Below, piece after piece: positions 38,206 to 47,178 of a stretch of DNA of 64,000 bases. Numbering within the stretch: the first letter of the stretch is position 1; the number at the start of each line of letters is the position of its first letter. The notes below the pieces were generated by a model. It ran no database searches and was not told the origin of the DNA. It was given only the letters and a program-made list of their open reading frames with translations. Origin of the DNA: Pseudomonas oryzagri (GTDB taxonomy: Bacteria > Pseudomonadota > Gammaproteobacteria > Pseudomonadales > Pseudomonadaceae); NCBI RefSeq assembly GCF_020831405.1, contig NZ_JAJHPU010000002.1, positions 1 through 64,000 of the forward strand, in the 5' to 3' direction. A program made the position numbers and the translations under genes.

Positions 38206-41200
38206 ATGGGTGCCTCCGAGCCATCCTCCGCAATTGCCGATCAACCGGCTTGTTCCCCTGCACGTCAGAAAGCCACGGCGGCCAGCAAACGGCGATTATG
38301 GCGAGTGCGTGCCGGCTTCGCCGTCGTCCTGCTGGCGGGGACCGTGGTTGCCGGCCGGTGGTTGATGGAGGAGGCTCGCACCGCCGAATGGCAGTCGCGC
38401 CTGATCGTCGACTGGTCGAGCAAGCTCGGCTTCGACGTCGAGCCCGGGCCGAGCGACGCCATCCGCTTCCCCAGCCAGGGACCGTTCGACCAGCGCCTGG
38501 GCTACGTCGGCCTGCCGGAGTTCATCCGCCGGCTGACCAGTCAGGGCTACGTGATCGAGCGGCAGGCGCGCTTCTCGCCGGCGCTGCTGGAGTACACCGA
38601 CCACGGCCTGTATCCGCCCTATCGCGAGAAGACCCACGCCGGCCTGGACGTCAGCGACTGTCGCGGCGAGCCGATGTTCAACTTCCGCCACCCGCAGCGC
38701 CACTACGACCGCTTCGGCGATATTCCGCCGCTGGTGGTGGCCAGCCTGCTGTTCATCGAGAACCGCCATCTGCTCGACCAGGACGAGGTGTACCAGAACC
38801 CGGCGGTGGACTGGCCGCGCTTTCTCAGGGCCGCCTGGAGCCAGTTGGCAAGCCGGCTGAATCCGGACACCGACTCGGCCGGTGGCAGCACCCTGGCCAC
38901 GCAGATCGAGAAGTTTCGCCATTCGCCGGAAGGACGTACGACCAACGCCGCCGAGAAGCTCCGCCAGATGCTCTCGGCGAGCGTGCGCGCCTATCACGAG
39001 GGGCGCGAGACCCTGCCGCTGCGCCGGGAAATCGTCCACGACTACGTCAACAACGTGCCGCTGTCGGCGGCGGCCGGCTATGGCGAGGTGCACGGCCTGG
39101 GCGACGGTCTGTGGGTGTGGTTCGCCGCCGACTTCGCCAAGGCCAACCGGGCGCTCGCCGGCGGGCCGCAGGTCAATCTCGCCGAGCAGGGTCTGGCGCT
39201 GCGCCAGGTGCTCGCCCTGATGATCGCCCAGCGCCGCCCGTCCTGGTATCTGGCCGACGGCCGTGCCGAGCTGGCGACGCTGACCGACAGCCATCTGCGC
39301 GTACTGGCCAATGCCGGGATCATCCCCCCCGCCCTGCGCGACGCGGCGCTGCAGCAGCAGCTGGCGTTCCGCAACCCGGCCACCGACCCGGCGCTGCCGC
39401 CGGTGCCGCCGGACAAGGGCATCAGTACCGTGCGCACGCGGCTGGTGCGTCAACTGGGCATGCCGCTGTACGATCTCGACCGCCTCGATCTGTCGGTCGA
39501 CGCCACGCTCAACCAGCCGTTGCAACAGGCGGTCAGCGAGTACCTGGACAAGCTGGTCGATCCGGCCTTCGCCGAGCAGATGGGCCTGTTCGGCGAGCGC
39601 CTGCTCAGCCCCGAACTGACCGCCGACGTACGTTACAGCTTCACCCTGTTCGAGCGCGGCGCCAACGGCAACCGGGTGCGCGTGCAGACCGACACCACCG
39701 GCCAGCCGTTCGACATCAACGAGGGCAGCAAGCTGGAGCTGGGCTCCACCGCCAAGCTGCGCGTGATGGCCACCTACCTGGAGATGGTCGCCGAGCTGCA
39801 TCAGCGCAATGCCGGCAAGACGCCGGCCGAGTTGCGCGAGCTGTATCACGCCGCCCACGAGCGCGACAACCTCAGCCGCTGGGCGCTGGACTGGCTGCGG
39901 GTCAATCCGCAGGCGACCCTCAGCGAGATGCTCGATGCCGCGCTGGAGCGCGAATACTCGGCCAGCCCCGGCGAAACCTTCTTCACCGGCGGCGGCGCGC
40001 ACGTCTTCAACAACTTCCGCCGCGAGGACAACGGCCGCCGGCCGACCATGCGCGAGGCCCTGCGCGAGTCGATCAACCTGCCGTTCGTGCGTCTGCTGCG
40101 CGATCTGGTGCGCTACAGCACCTATCAGATGGAGAGCAGCACCCAACTGCTCTCCGACGACAAGGACCCGCGCCGCCTCGAATACCTGGCCCGCTTCGCC
40201 GACAACGAAGGCACCGTGTTCCAGCGGCGCTTCTGGCGCAAGTACCGCGACAAGTCCCCGCAGGAAATGCTCGACACCCTGCTGGAGGGCCTGCGCCTGA
40301 GTCCGCCGCGCCTGGCGGCGATCCACCGCTACCTGTTCCCGCAGGCCAGCCGGGAGGAATTCGCCCAGGTCATGAAGGCCGAGCTGGGCACCCGCCTGCC
40401 GCCGCCCAAGAAGCTCGACGAGCTGTACGACCGCTACGGTCCCGGCGCCTACAGCCTGCCGGACCAGGGCTACATCGCCCGCGTCCACCCGCTGGAGCTG
40501 TGGCTGATCGGCTACCGCCTGCAAAAACCGCAGGCCACCCTGGAGGAGACGCTCGCCGCCAGCCGCGACGAGCGTCAGGAAGTCTACGGCTGGCTGTTCA
40601 AGACCCGTCACCGCAGCGCCCGCGACAGCCGCATCCGCACCATGGTGGAGGTCGAGGCGTTCACCGACATCCACCAGCGCTGGTTGCGCCTGGGCTTCCC
40701 CTTCGACCACATGGTGCCGTCGCTGGCCAGCGCGCTGGGCAGCTCCGGCGACCGGCCGGCGGCGCTGGCCGAGCTGATGGGCATCATCCTCAACGACGGC
40801 GTGCGCCTGCCGACCGTGCGCATCGACAACCTCGACTTCGCCATCAACACGCCCTACGAGACCCGCTTCGAGCGCCTGCCGACCGAAGGCGAACGGGTAA
40901 TGCGCAGCGAGGTGGCGACCGCCCTGCGCGGCGTGCTCTCCGAGGTGGTGGAAAAGGGCACCGCGCGCCGTCTGAAGGGCCTGCTGACCCAGGCCGACGG
41001 CCAGCCGATGATGATGGGCGGCAAGACCGGCACCGGCGACAACCGCTTCGAGACCGTGACGCGCAGCGGCTGGGTGACCAGCTCCACGGCGCGCAACCGT
41101 ACCGCCACCTTCGTGTTCTACCTCGGCCCGCGCCACTTCGGCACCCTCACCGCCTACGTCGCCGGGCGCGAGGCGGAACGCTTCAGCTTCACCTCGGCGC

Positions 41201-41340
41201 TGCCGGTGCAGACCCTCAAGGGCATGCTGCCGATCCTGCAGCCCTACCTGCTGGCCGAAGCTACCGCCTGCCAGGCGCCGGCAGGCGAAAGCCAAACCGC
41301 GTCGGAGATGCTGGTCAACCGCAAGGCCCCGGCGCCATGA
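38206..41340 (+). CDS. Divergent class A penicillin-binding protein (glycosyltransferase + transpeptidase)
   Basis: A 1044-residue inner-membrane protein with one N-terminal anchor (residues about 25-48). A GT51 glycosyltransferase domain follows: FIENRHLLDQDE holds the catalytic Glu, then GGSTLATQIEKF and REIVHDYVNNVPLS. The transpeptidase part has SxxK at Ser514 (GSTAK), SxN at Ser622 (ESINLP) and KTG at Lys940 (GGKTGTGD). It is longer and more divergent than PBP1a/1b, with a long insert between the SxN and KTG motifs. ATG 38206 follows AGGT; ATG 38191 is an alternative. It overlaps the next gene by four bases. Confidence 0.85.
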   Translation: MGASEPSSAIADQPACSPARQKATAASKRRLWRVRAGFAVVLLAGTVVAGRWLMEEARTAEWQSRLIVDWSSKLGFDVEPGPSDAIRFPSQGPFDQRLGYVGLPEFIRRLTSQGYVIERQARFSPALLEYTDHGLYPPYREKTHAGLDVSDCRGEPMFNFRHPQRHYDRFGDIPPLVVASLLFIENRHLLDQDEVYQNPAVDWPRFLRAAWSQLASRLNPDTDSAGGSTLATQIEKFRHSPEGRTTNAAEKLRQMLSASVRAYHEGRETLPLRREIVHDYVNNVPLSAAAGYGEVHGLGDGLWVWFAADFAKANRALAGGPQVNLAEQGLALRQVLALMIAQRRPSWYLADGRAELATLTDSHLRVLANAGIIPPALRDAALQQQLAFRNPATDPALPPVPPDKGISTVRTRLVRQLGMPLYDLDRLDLSVDATLNQPLQQAVSEYLDKLVDPAFAEQMGLFGERLLSPELTADVRYSFTLFERGANGNRVRVQTDTTGQPFDINEGSKLELGSTAKLRVMATYLEMVAELHQRNAGKTPAELRELYHAAHERDNLSRWALDWLRVNPQATLSEMLDAALEREYSASPGETFFTGGGAHVFNNFRREDNGRRPTMREALRESINLPFVRLLRDLVRYSTYQMESSTQLLSDDKDPRRLEYLARFADNEGTVFQRRFWRKYRDKSPQEMLDTLLEGLRLSPPRLAAIHRYLFPQASREEFAQVMKAELGTRLPPPKKLDELYDRYGPGAYSLPDQGYIARVHPLELWLIGYRLQKPQATLEETLAASRDERQEVYGWLFKTRHRSARDSRIRTMVEVEAFTDIHQRWLRLGFPFDHMVPSLASALGSSGDRPAALAELMGIILNDGVRLPTVRIDNLDFAINTPYETRFERLPTEGERVMRSEVATALRGVLSEVVEKGTARRLKGLLTQADGQPMMMGGKTGTGDNRFETVTRSGWVTSSTARNRTATFVFYLGPRHFGTLTAYVAGREAERFSFTSALPVQTLKGMLPILQPYLLAEATACQAPAGESQTASEMLVNRKAPAP

Positions 41341-43166
41341 CCCGGGCCCCTTCCGGCGCCCGCGTCGGCGCCGGTTGGCGCCGCGCCGCCCTGCTCCTCG
41401 GCCTGCTGCTCGCCGGCTGCGCCGCAACGCCATCCGGCCCGTCGCTGCCGATCCGCCCCATTCAGCCGGAGGCCGCCAGCGGCTATCAGGCCAAGCCGGG
41501 CTGGCAGCTTAAGCACTACGCGGTGGCCGCCGCCAATCCGCTGGCCGCCGAGGCCGGCCGCGCCGTCCTGCAGGCCGGCGGCAGCGCGCTGGACGCGGCG
41601 ATCGCCGTGCAGATGGTGCTCGGTCTGGTCGAGCCGCAGTCCAGCGGTCTCGGCGGCGGCGCCTTCCTGCTGCATTGGGACGGCCAGCGCCTGGACGCCT
41701 GGGACGGCCGCGAAACCGCCCCGGCCGCCGCCGACGAGCAGATGTTCCTCGGCAGCGACGGCCGGCCGGTGCCGTTCATGGAGGCGGTGCTCGGCGGCCG
41801 CTCGGTGGGCGTGCCCGGCGTGCTGAAGATGCTCGAAGCGGCGCACCGCGCCCATGGCCGCCTGCCCTGGGCGGCGCTGTTCGTGCCGGCCATCGACCTG
41901 GCCGAGCAGGGCTTCGCCGTCAGCCCGCGCCTGCACCAGCTGCTCGCCGCCGACCAGTACCTGCGGCTCGATCCGGCCGCCGCCGCCTTCTACTACCACA
42001 GCGACGGCTCGCCACTGGCGGTCGGCGAACGGCTGCGCAACCCGGCGCTGGCCGAGGTGCTGCGGCGTATCGCCCGCCAGGGCAGCGCCGCCTTCTATAC
42101 CGGAGCGGTCGCCGAGGATCTGGTCAGCCGGGTGCGCCGCGACCCGCGCAGCCCCGGCCGCCTGCAGCTGGCCGATCTGCAACGCTACCGGCCGCTGCGC
42201 CGTGAGGCGCTGTGCCAGCTGTGGCTGGCGCAGTACCGGGTGTGCGGTTTCCCGCCGCCCTCCTCCGGCCAGCTGACCCAGATGCAGATCCTCGGCCTGC
42301 TCGAGCAGTTGCCCACACTGGATAACGAGTTGGAGAACGGCCGCCCCAGCGCCGCGTTCCTGCACCGCTACAGCGAGGCGGCCAAGCTGGCCTTCGCCGA
42401 CCGCGCCCAGTACATCGCCGACCCGGACTTCGTGGCGCCGCCGGCCGGCGACTGGCGCAGCCTGCTCGCCCCGGCCTACCTCAAGCAGCGCGCCACGCTG
42501 ATCGGCGAGAAGAGCATGGGCAGCGCCAGCGCCGGAGTGCCGGGCGGCACGCCGCTGGCCTGGGCGCCGCAGGCCGCCCAGGAGGAGTACGGCACCAGCC
42601 ATATCAGCATCGTCGACGCCCAGGGCCAGGCGCTGGCGATGACCAGCAGTATCGAGCAGGCCTTCGGCGCCCGCCTGCTCAGCGACGGCGGCACCGGTTT
42701 GCCGGGCGGCTTCCTGCTCAACAACCAGCTGACCGACTTCGCCCTCGCCCCGCGCGATGGCCAGGGCCGCCCGGTGGCCAACCGCGTCGAGCCGGGCAAG
42801 CGGCCGCGCTCGAGCATGAGTCCGACCCTGGTGTTCGATGCGGGGAACGGCAGCCTGCTGGCCAGCCTGGGCGCGCCGGGCGGCGCCGGGATCATCCACT
42901 TCAACGCCAAGACCCTGCTCGGTCTCTATCAATGGCGGCTGGACGCCCAGCGCGCCATCGACCTGCCCAATTTCACCAACTTCAACGGGCCGACGGTGCT
43001 CGAGAAGGAGCGCTTCCCGACGGGCACCCTGGAGGCGCTGCGCGCGCTGGGCCAGGAGGTCGAGGAAGGCGAGTTGCCCAGCGGTCTGCAGGCGATCCAG
43101 CGCAACGCGCAGGGCTGGTTCGGCGGCGCCGATCCGCGTCGCGAGGGCGTGGTGCTCGGCGAGTGA
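41337..43166 (+). CDS. ggt: Gamma-glutamyltransferase, lipoprotein
   Basis: A 609-residue Ntn-hydrolase precursor that transfers or hydrolyses gamma-glutamyl groups, for example from glutathione, in the periplasm. A lipobox is visible (LLLAGCAA), so it is probably lipid-anchored. Autoprocessing occurs at a conserved Thr, here Thr420 in EYGTSHISIVD, giving large and small subunits. GLGGGAFLL and the small-subunit SSMSPTLVFD and GAPGGAGI blocks are also typical. The four-base overlap with the penicillin-binding protein gene shows one operon and suggests a link between wall synthesis and gamma-glutamyl peptide turnover, which is inference. Confidence 0.92.
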   Translation: MTRAPSGARVGAGWRRAALLLGLLLAGCAATPSGPSLPIRPIQPEAASGYQAKPGWQLKHYAVAAANPLAAEAGRAVLQAGGSALDAAIAVQMVLGLVEPQSSGLGGGAFLLHWDGQRLDAWDGRETAPAAADEQMFLGSDGRPVPFMEAVLGGRSVGVPGVLKMLEAAHRAHGRLPWAALFVPAIDLAEQGFAVSPRLHQLLAADQYLRLDPAAAAFYYHSDGSPLAVGERLRNPALAEVLRRIARQGSAAFYTGAVAEDLVSRVRRDPRSPGRLQLADLQRYRPLRREALCQLWLAQYRVCGFPPPSSGQLTQMQILGLLEQLPTLDNELENGRPSAAFLHRYSEAAKLAFADRAQYIADPDFVAPPAGDWRSLLAPAYLKQRATLIGEKSMGSASAGVPGGTPLAWAPQAAQEEYGTSHISIVDAQGQALAMTSSIEQAFGARLLSDGGTGLPGGFLLNNQLTDFALAPRDGQGRPVANRVEPGKRPRSSMSPTLVFDAGNGSLLASLGAPGGAGIIHFNAKTLLGLYQWRLDAQRAIDLPNFTNFNGPTVLEKERFPTGTLEALRALGQEVEEGELPSGLQAIQRNAQGWFGGADPRREGVVLGE

Positions 43167-43391
43167 TCAGCCGCGCCGCTGCTGCAGCTTGACGTAGAGC
43201 GCCTCGACCTTCTCCCGCGCCCAGGGCGTGCGGCGCAGGAAGGTCAGGCTGGACTTGATGCTGGGGTCGCTCTTGAAGCAGCGGATGTCGACGCGCTGGG
43301 CCAGCCCGTCCCAGCCATAGTGGGCCACCAGCTCGGTGAGCAGGGCTTCGAGGGTAACGCCGTGCAGGGGGTTCTTCGGGGCTTGGCTCAT
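43167..43391 (-). CDS. VF530/DUF2132 family small protein
   Basis: A 74-residue DNA-binding-like protein of the DUF2132 (VF530) family. Core [43 protein letters not shown] and [11 protein letters not shown]. The family often occurs as a stand-alone gene and its function is unknown. It converges with ggt with no spacing and lies downstream of the FHA gene on the same strand. Confidence 0.88.
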   Translation of the reverse strand: MSQAPKNPLHGVTLEALLTELVAHYGWDGLAQRVDIRCFKSDPSIKSSLTFLRRTPWAREKVEALYVKLQQRRG

Positions 43392-43453
43392 GGGGACTCG
43401 ACCGGGAAGCGGAACAGGGGCGCGCAGGATAACCCAGGCGCCCGCCGCCGTTG

Positions 43454-44320
43454 TCAGTGACGCAGCAACACCAGAGCCGCGCCCACCACCGCCAGCAGCA
43501 CGGCACTGCCGATCAGGATCACCCGCTTCAGTGCGTTGCCTTCGTCCGCCGCGGCCGCCACCGCCACAGCCGGGGCGGCGGCGCGCAGCGGGTTGGCGGT
43601 GGCGCCGCCGCGGCCGGTCTGCGGCTTTTCCACCGGCTTGGGCAGGTCGATGGCGCGGACGAACTGGGTGGCGTCGCTGTCTTCCTCTTCTTCGACCGCC
43701 GGGCGGCCGTCGATCTGCGGGCCGATCACCAGCAGGGTCACCGAGCCCATGCGCACCTCGTCGCCCGGACGCAGCTCGGCGGTGGCGACCTTCTTGTGGT
43801 TGACGTAGACCCCGTTGGCCGAAGCCAGGTCCTTGACCTCCAGCACGTCGTCCTTGAGGAAGAACTCGCAGTGGCGGCGCGACAGTTCCGGGTCGCTGAA
43901 GCACAGCTCGCTCTTGGGCGAGCGGCCGAAGCCGATGCCGCCCGGCTGGAGGTGGAACTTCTTGCCCACCTGCTCGCCGCTGGTGACCTGGAGGAACCAG
44001 CGCACCGTGGCGTCGGGGCGCACATTGGGCGTCTTGCTGGGTTCGAGCAGCAGCAGCTCGACGTTGCCCAGGCGCACGCGATCGCGCGAGCGCAGCTGGT
44101 ACTGGCCGCTGATGCGCTCGTCGTTGACGAAGGTGCCGCCCGCGCTGTCGCAGTCGCGCAGGTAATGACGACCGTCCTGGAGGAGGATCTCGGCATGGAA
44201 GGCGCTGATCCCGGGATCGCCGAGGACCAGCTGGTTGCGGCGATCCTGGCCGATGGCGAAGCGCTCTTCGACCAGCCAGATGGGCGCCTGTCGACTGTCC
44301 TTGAAGTGCAACTTGAGCAT
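43454..44320 (-). CDS. Tandem FHA-domain protein with C-terminal membrane anchor
   Basis: A 288-residue protein with two forkhead-associated domains that bind phosphothreonine peptides. The first has [23 protein letters not shown] and the second [23 protein letters not shown]; both keep the Gly-Arg/Gln, Ser-x-x-His and Asn-Gly type residues (SANGVYVN). A linker rich in Asp, Glu and Ala follows, then one C-terminal transmembrane helix (about 265-285). It is in an operon with a Ser/Thr kinase and PP2C phosphatase, so it is probably the reader of that kinase's marks. Confidence 0.88.
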   Translation of the reverse strand: MLKLHFKDSRQAPIWLVEERFAIGQDRRNQLVLGDPGISAFHAEILLQDGRHYLRDCDSAGGTFVNDERISGQYQLRSRDRVRLGNVELLLLEPSKTPNVRPDATVRWFLQVTSGEQVGKKFHLQPGGIGFGRSPKSELCFSDPELSRRHCEFFLKDDVLEVKDLASANGVYVNHKKVATAELRPGDEVRMGSVTLLVIGPQIDGRPAVEEEEDSDATQFVRAIDLPKPVEKPQTGRGGATANPLRAAAPAVAVAAAADEGNALKRVILIGSAVLLAVVGAALVLLRH

Positions 44321-44369
44321 GGGGGCTACGAGTCCTGTGCTGTATGCCGCGCTGGTCGGGGCGGCTCCC

Positions 44370-46094
44370 TCATTGACCGAAAAGGTTGTTCCACACCCGT
44401 TTGATCGGGTTGTTGTCCTGCGTCTGGCTGGTGCTGCCGGTCGACCGTTGCGGGGCCGGCCGGCTGGCCCGGGCGGCCTGCGCGGCGCGCGCCTCGGCGA
44501 GCAGCGCCTGGTGTTCGTCGCGCATGGCGAGCAACTCGGGGTCGTCCGGCTGCACCTGCAGGCCGCGCTCGATCATGGCCAGGGCCTCGGGGAAGTTGCC
44601 GCGCCGGTAGGCGCCCCTGGCCATGTCGCGGTACTGCAGGGCGACCCGCTGCAGGCCGTCCAGCGCCGCCTGGTTGCCCGGTTCCAGGTCGAGGACCTGC
44701 CGATAGTGGAACACCGCGCTGTCGTCCTCGGGCTGCAGCAGCCGCTGCTCGGCGAGGTTCTGCTCGGCACGCGCCAGGTGGCCGGCGATACGCGCCTCCT
44801 GCAGACGACGCAGACCGTCGAGCGCACCGGCATGCTGGCCGTCCAGGGCCAGCGCGGCACGGAAGTAGTGGTCGGCACTGTCGTCGGCCGGCTCTAGCAG
44901 CTGGCCCTCGCTCAGGCGTTGCTCGCCGACGCTGAGCAGGCCGGCGATGCGCGCCGCGGTGACCCGCTGCAGCCCCTCCAGGGCAGCGCGGTTGCGTTCT
45001 TCGATGTGCAGCACCTCGTTGAAGTAGTACTCGGCATTGTCCTGCGCCGGCTCGACCAGTTGCCCGACGGCAAGGCGCTGCTCGGCCTGGGCCAGCAGAT
45101 CGTCGATGCGCTTCTGCTGCTGCCAGTAGAGGCCACCGGCGGCCAGGGTGACCAGTAGCGCCAGCACGCTGAGCACCATCGGCCACACCGCCTTGCGCGG
45201 TTTGGCTGCGCTCTCGCCCCCCCCTGCCGGCAGCGCGTCCACACGCGATGCGCTGAGGCCGACGGCCGGGCCGATGCGGGTCTCGTCGGGATCGCCGAGT
45301 TCGATCTGCTCCAGCGCCGCCAGCAGCGCGCGACAGTCGGCGAAGCGTTGCTCGGGGTCCTTGGCCAGCATGCGCGCCAGCAGGCCCTGGCAGGCGGCCA
45401 GCGGCGTCGGCAGCAAGGGCGTCGGCATCTGCACGTGGTTCATCACCGTCTGCGTGTAGTTGCTGGCGCGGAACGGGTTGCTGCCCGTGAGCAGCTCCAG
45501 GAGGATCACACCCAGGCTGTAGATGTCGCTGCGCGCATCCAGCGGCTGGCACTGCGCCTGCTCCGGACTGCTGTAGGCCGGGCTGCCGACGGCGATGCCG
45601 AACTGGGTCAGCTCGCTGTCGAGATCGAGGTCCTTGGCCACGCCGAAGTCGGTGAGCACTGCGGTGCCGTCGCCGCGGAACAGGATGTTGGCCGGCTTGA
45701 CGTCGCGGTGCACCAGGCCCTTGTCGTGGACCACCGCCAGGCCGCTGGCGATCTGGCGGACGATGGCCAGGGCGCGCTCGGCGGCGAACACTTCGCCCTT
45801 GTGCTGCGCCAGGTCGCCGCCGGGCAGATATTCCATGGCCAGGTAGTGGCGACCATCGGCGAGCTGGTCGATGTCGTAGATGGTGATGATCGAGGGGTGG
45901 TGCAAGGACGCGACCAGGTGCCCTTCCTTGATGAAGCGCTGGATGAACTCCTGGTCCTCGGACTTGCTGAGGATCTTGATCGCCACCTTGCGCTGCAGCG
46001 ACTGCTGGGTGGCGAGGTGGACTTCGGCCATGCCGCCCTGGCCCAGCGGGCCATGCAGGGTGTAGCCGGGAATTTGCAATGCACTGTCGCTCAT
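44370..46094 (-). CDS. Transmembrane Ser/Thr protein kinase with C-terminal repeats
   Basis: A 574-residue Hanks-type kinase. The catalytic core spans about residues 9-265: glycine loop GPLGQGGMAEVHLA, VAIKIL Lys, catalytic HRDVKPANI and DFGVAKDL. One transmembrane helix (about residues 300-322) follows, then an exposed region of at least three 45-residue repeats with pattern AEQ-L-G-L-EP-DD-A-YYF--L-----AAL-GLQR. These are helical, TPR-like, and end in a fourth, looser unit. The repeats would face the periplasm and may sense envelope state. Partners are the FHA protein downstream and the phosphatase upstream; no type VI secretion genes are nearby. Confidence 0.9.
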   Translation of the reverse strand: MSDSALQIPGYTLHGPLGQGGMAEVHLATQQSLQRKVAIKILSKSEDQEFIQRFIKEGHLVASLHHPSIITIYDIDQLADGRHYLAMEYLPGGDLAQHKGEVFAAERALAIVRQIASGLAVVHDKGLVHRDVKPANILFRGDGTAVLTDFGVAKDLDLDSELTQFGIAVGSPAYSSPEQAQCQPLDARSDIYSLGVILLELLTGSNPFRASNYTQTVMNHVQMPTPLLPTPLAACQGLLARMLAKDPEQRFADCRALLAALEQIELGDPDETRIGPAVGLSASRVDALPAGGGESAAKPRKAVWPMVLSVLALLVTLAAGGLYWQQQKRIDDLLAQAEQRLAVGQLVEPAQDNAEYYFNEVLHIEERNRAALEGLQRVTAARIAGLLSVGEQRLSEGQLLEPADDSADHYFRAALALDGQHAGALDGLRRLQEARIAGHLARAEQNLAEQRLLQPEDDSAVFHYRQVLDLEPGNQAALDGLQRVALQYRDMARGAYRRGNFPEALAMIERGLQVQPDDPELLAMRDEHQALLAEARAAQAARASRPAPQRSTGSTSQTQDNNPIKRVWNNLFGQ

Positions 46095-46106
46095 GATCGG
46101 CGCCGG

Positions 46107-46895
46107 TCAGGTCTTGGCAGTTTTGAACAGTTTGTCGAACAGGCCGCGCGGCGCCTCGCTGGCGACCGGCGCGGCGGCGAGGCCGAGGACGATGCAGGAG
46201 ATGTTGTCCCGCCCGCCCTCGCGGTTGGCTGCCTCGACCAGTTGGCTCACCAGGGCGTCGAGGGTGTCCGCGTCAAGGCAGATCCGCTGGATCTGCGCAT
46301 CGTCAAGCTCGCCGGTCAGGCCGTCGCTGCACAGCAGCAGCAGCTCGCCGTGGCCCAGGGTGCCCTGCACCCGGTCCACCGTCAGCTCTTCCTCGGCGCG
46401 ACCGAGGCACTGGGTCACCACATTGCGCCGCGGATGACGGCTGGCCTGCTCGGCGGTCAACTGGCCGGCGTCGACCAGCGCCTGGACCAGGCTGTGGTCG
46501 CGGGTCAGCCGCTCGATGGCCGTTGCGCCGATGCGGTAGGCCCGGCTGTCGCCGGCCCAAGCCACCTCGAAATCCATGCCGCTGAAGCGCACCGCCACCA
46601 GGGTGGTGCCCATGCCGCAGCTAGCCTCGTCGGCAGCCGCCGCGGCGAGGATGGCGGCATTGGCGCCGTGGACGGCCTCGTCCAGTCCGGCGCCGCGCTG
46701 GCTCAGCTTGCGCAGGGTCTTCACAGCCAGGGCGCTGGCCACCTCGCCGCGCTGGTGGCCGCCCATGCCGTCGGCGACCGCCCACAGGTGAAGCGACGGG
46801 CAGCAGAGGATGGCGTCCTCGTTGTGCGGGCGGACTCGCCCGGCAACCGTCAGCGCCGCGTATCCCAGGCTATGAACGGGTAGCGTGATGGACAT
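46107..46895 (-). CDS. PP2C-type Ser/Thr phosphatase
   Basis: A 262-residue metal-dependent phosphatase with all PP2C motifs: RPHNEDAIL, VADGMGGHQRGEVAS, LLCSDGLTGEL and GGRDNISCIVL. It would reverse the neighbouring kinase. The start at 46895 (MSITLPVHS) was chosen because homology begins there; longer in-frame forms run through unrelated Arg/Pro-rich sequence. It lies 12 bases upstream of the kinase gene on the same strand. Confidence 0.92.
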   Translation of the reverse strand: MSITLPVHSLGYAALTVAGRVRPHNEDAILCCPSLHLWAVADGMGGHQRGEVASALAVKTLRKLSQRGAGLDEAVHGANAAILAAAAADEASCGMGTTLVAVRFSGMDFEVAWAGDSRAYRIGATAIERLTRDHSLVQALVDAGQLTAEQASRHPRRNVVTQCLGRAEEELTVDRVQGTLGHGELLLLCSDGLTGELDDAQIQRICLDADTLDALVSQLVEAANREGGRDNISCIVLGLAAAPVASEAPRGLFDKLFKTAKT

Positions 46896-47178
46896 GCTCG
46901 CGGAGGCTCCCGGCTGGGCGTTGGAGGAAGACGCGGGACGGGTTCCCGGCGGGTGATGGCCGGATAATGGCCGCGGCGAAGGATAACCGGGCGCGTCACA
47001 GCAGAGTGTGGACTGCTTGGCACATCGCGGGGCTGCGCAGGGACGGACGGGGGCGGAGCGGCATGGCGGGCAAAAAAACGGCCCGCGTTTGCCATAACGC
47101 GAGCCGTAAAACACGGAGTGATCCGTGCCTGGTTGAGCTGCCGAGCGCGCCGCCACGGGGCGCGCCGGCCGATGAGGA

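Noticed and set aside
38250-41336. Very long plus-strand frame that runs through the PBP gene into ggt
   Set aside because: Only the part from 41337 encodes a recognisable protein. The upstream part is Arg/Pro/Gly-rich sequence out of frame with the PBP, so this is not a fusion protein.
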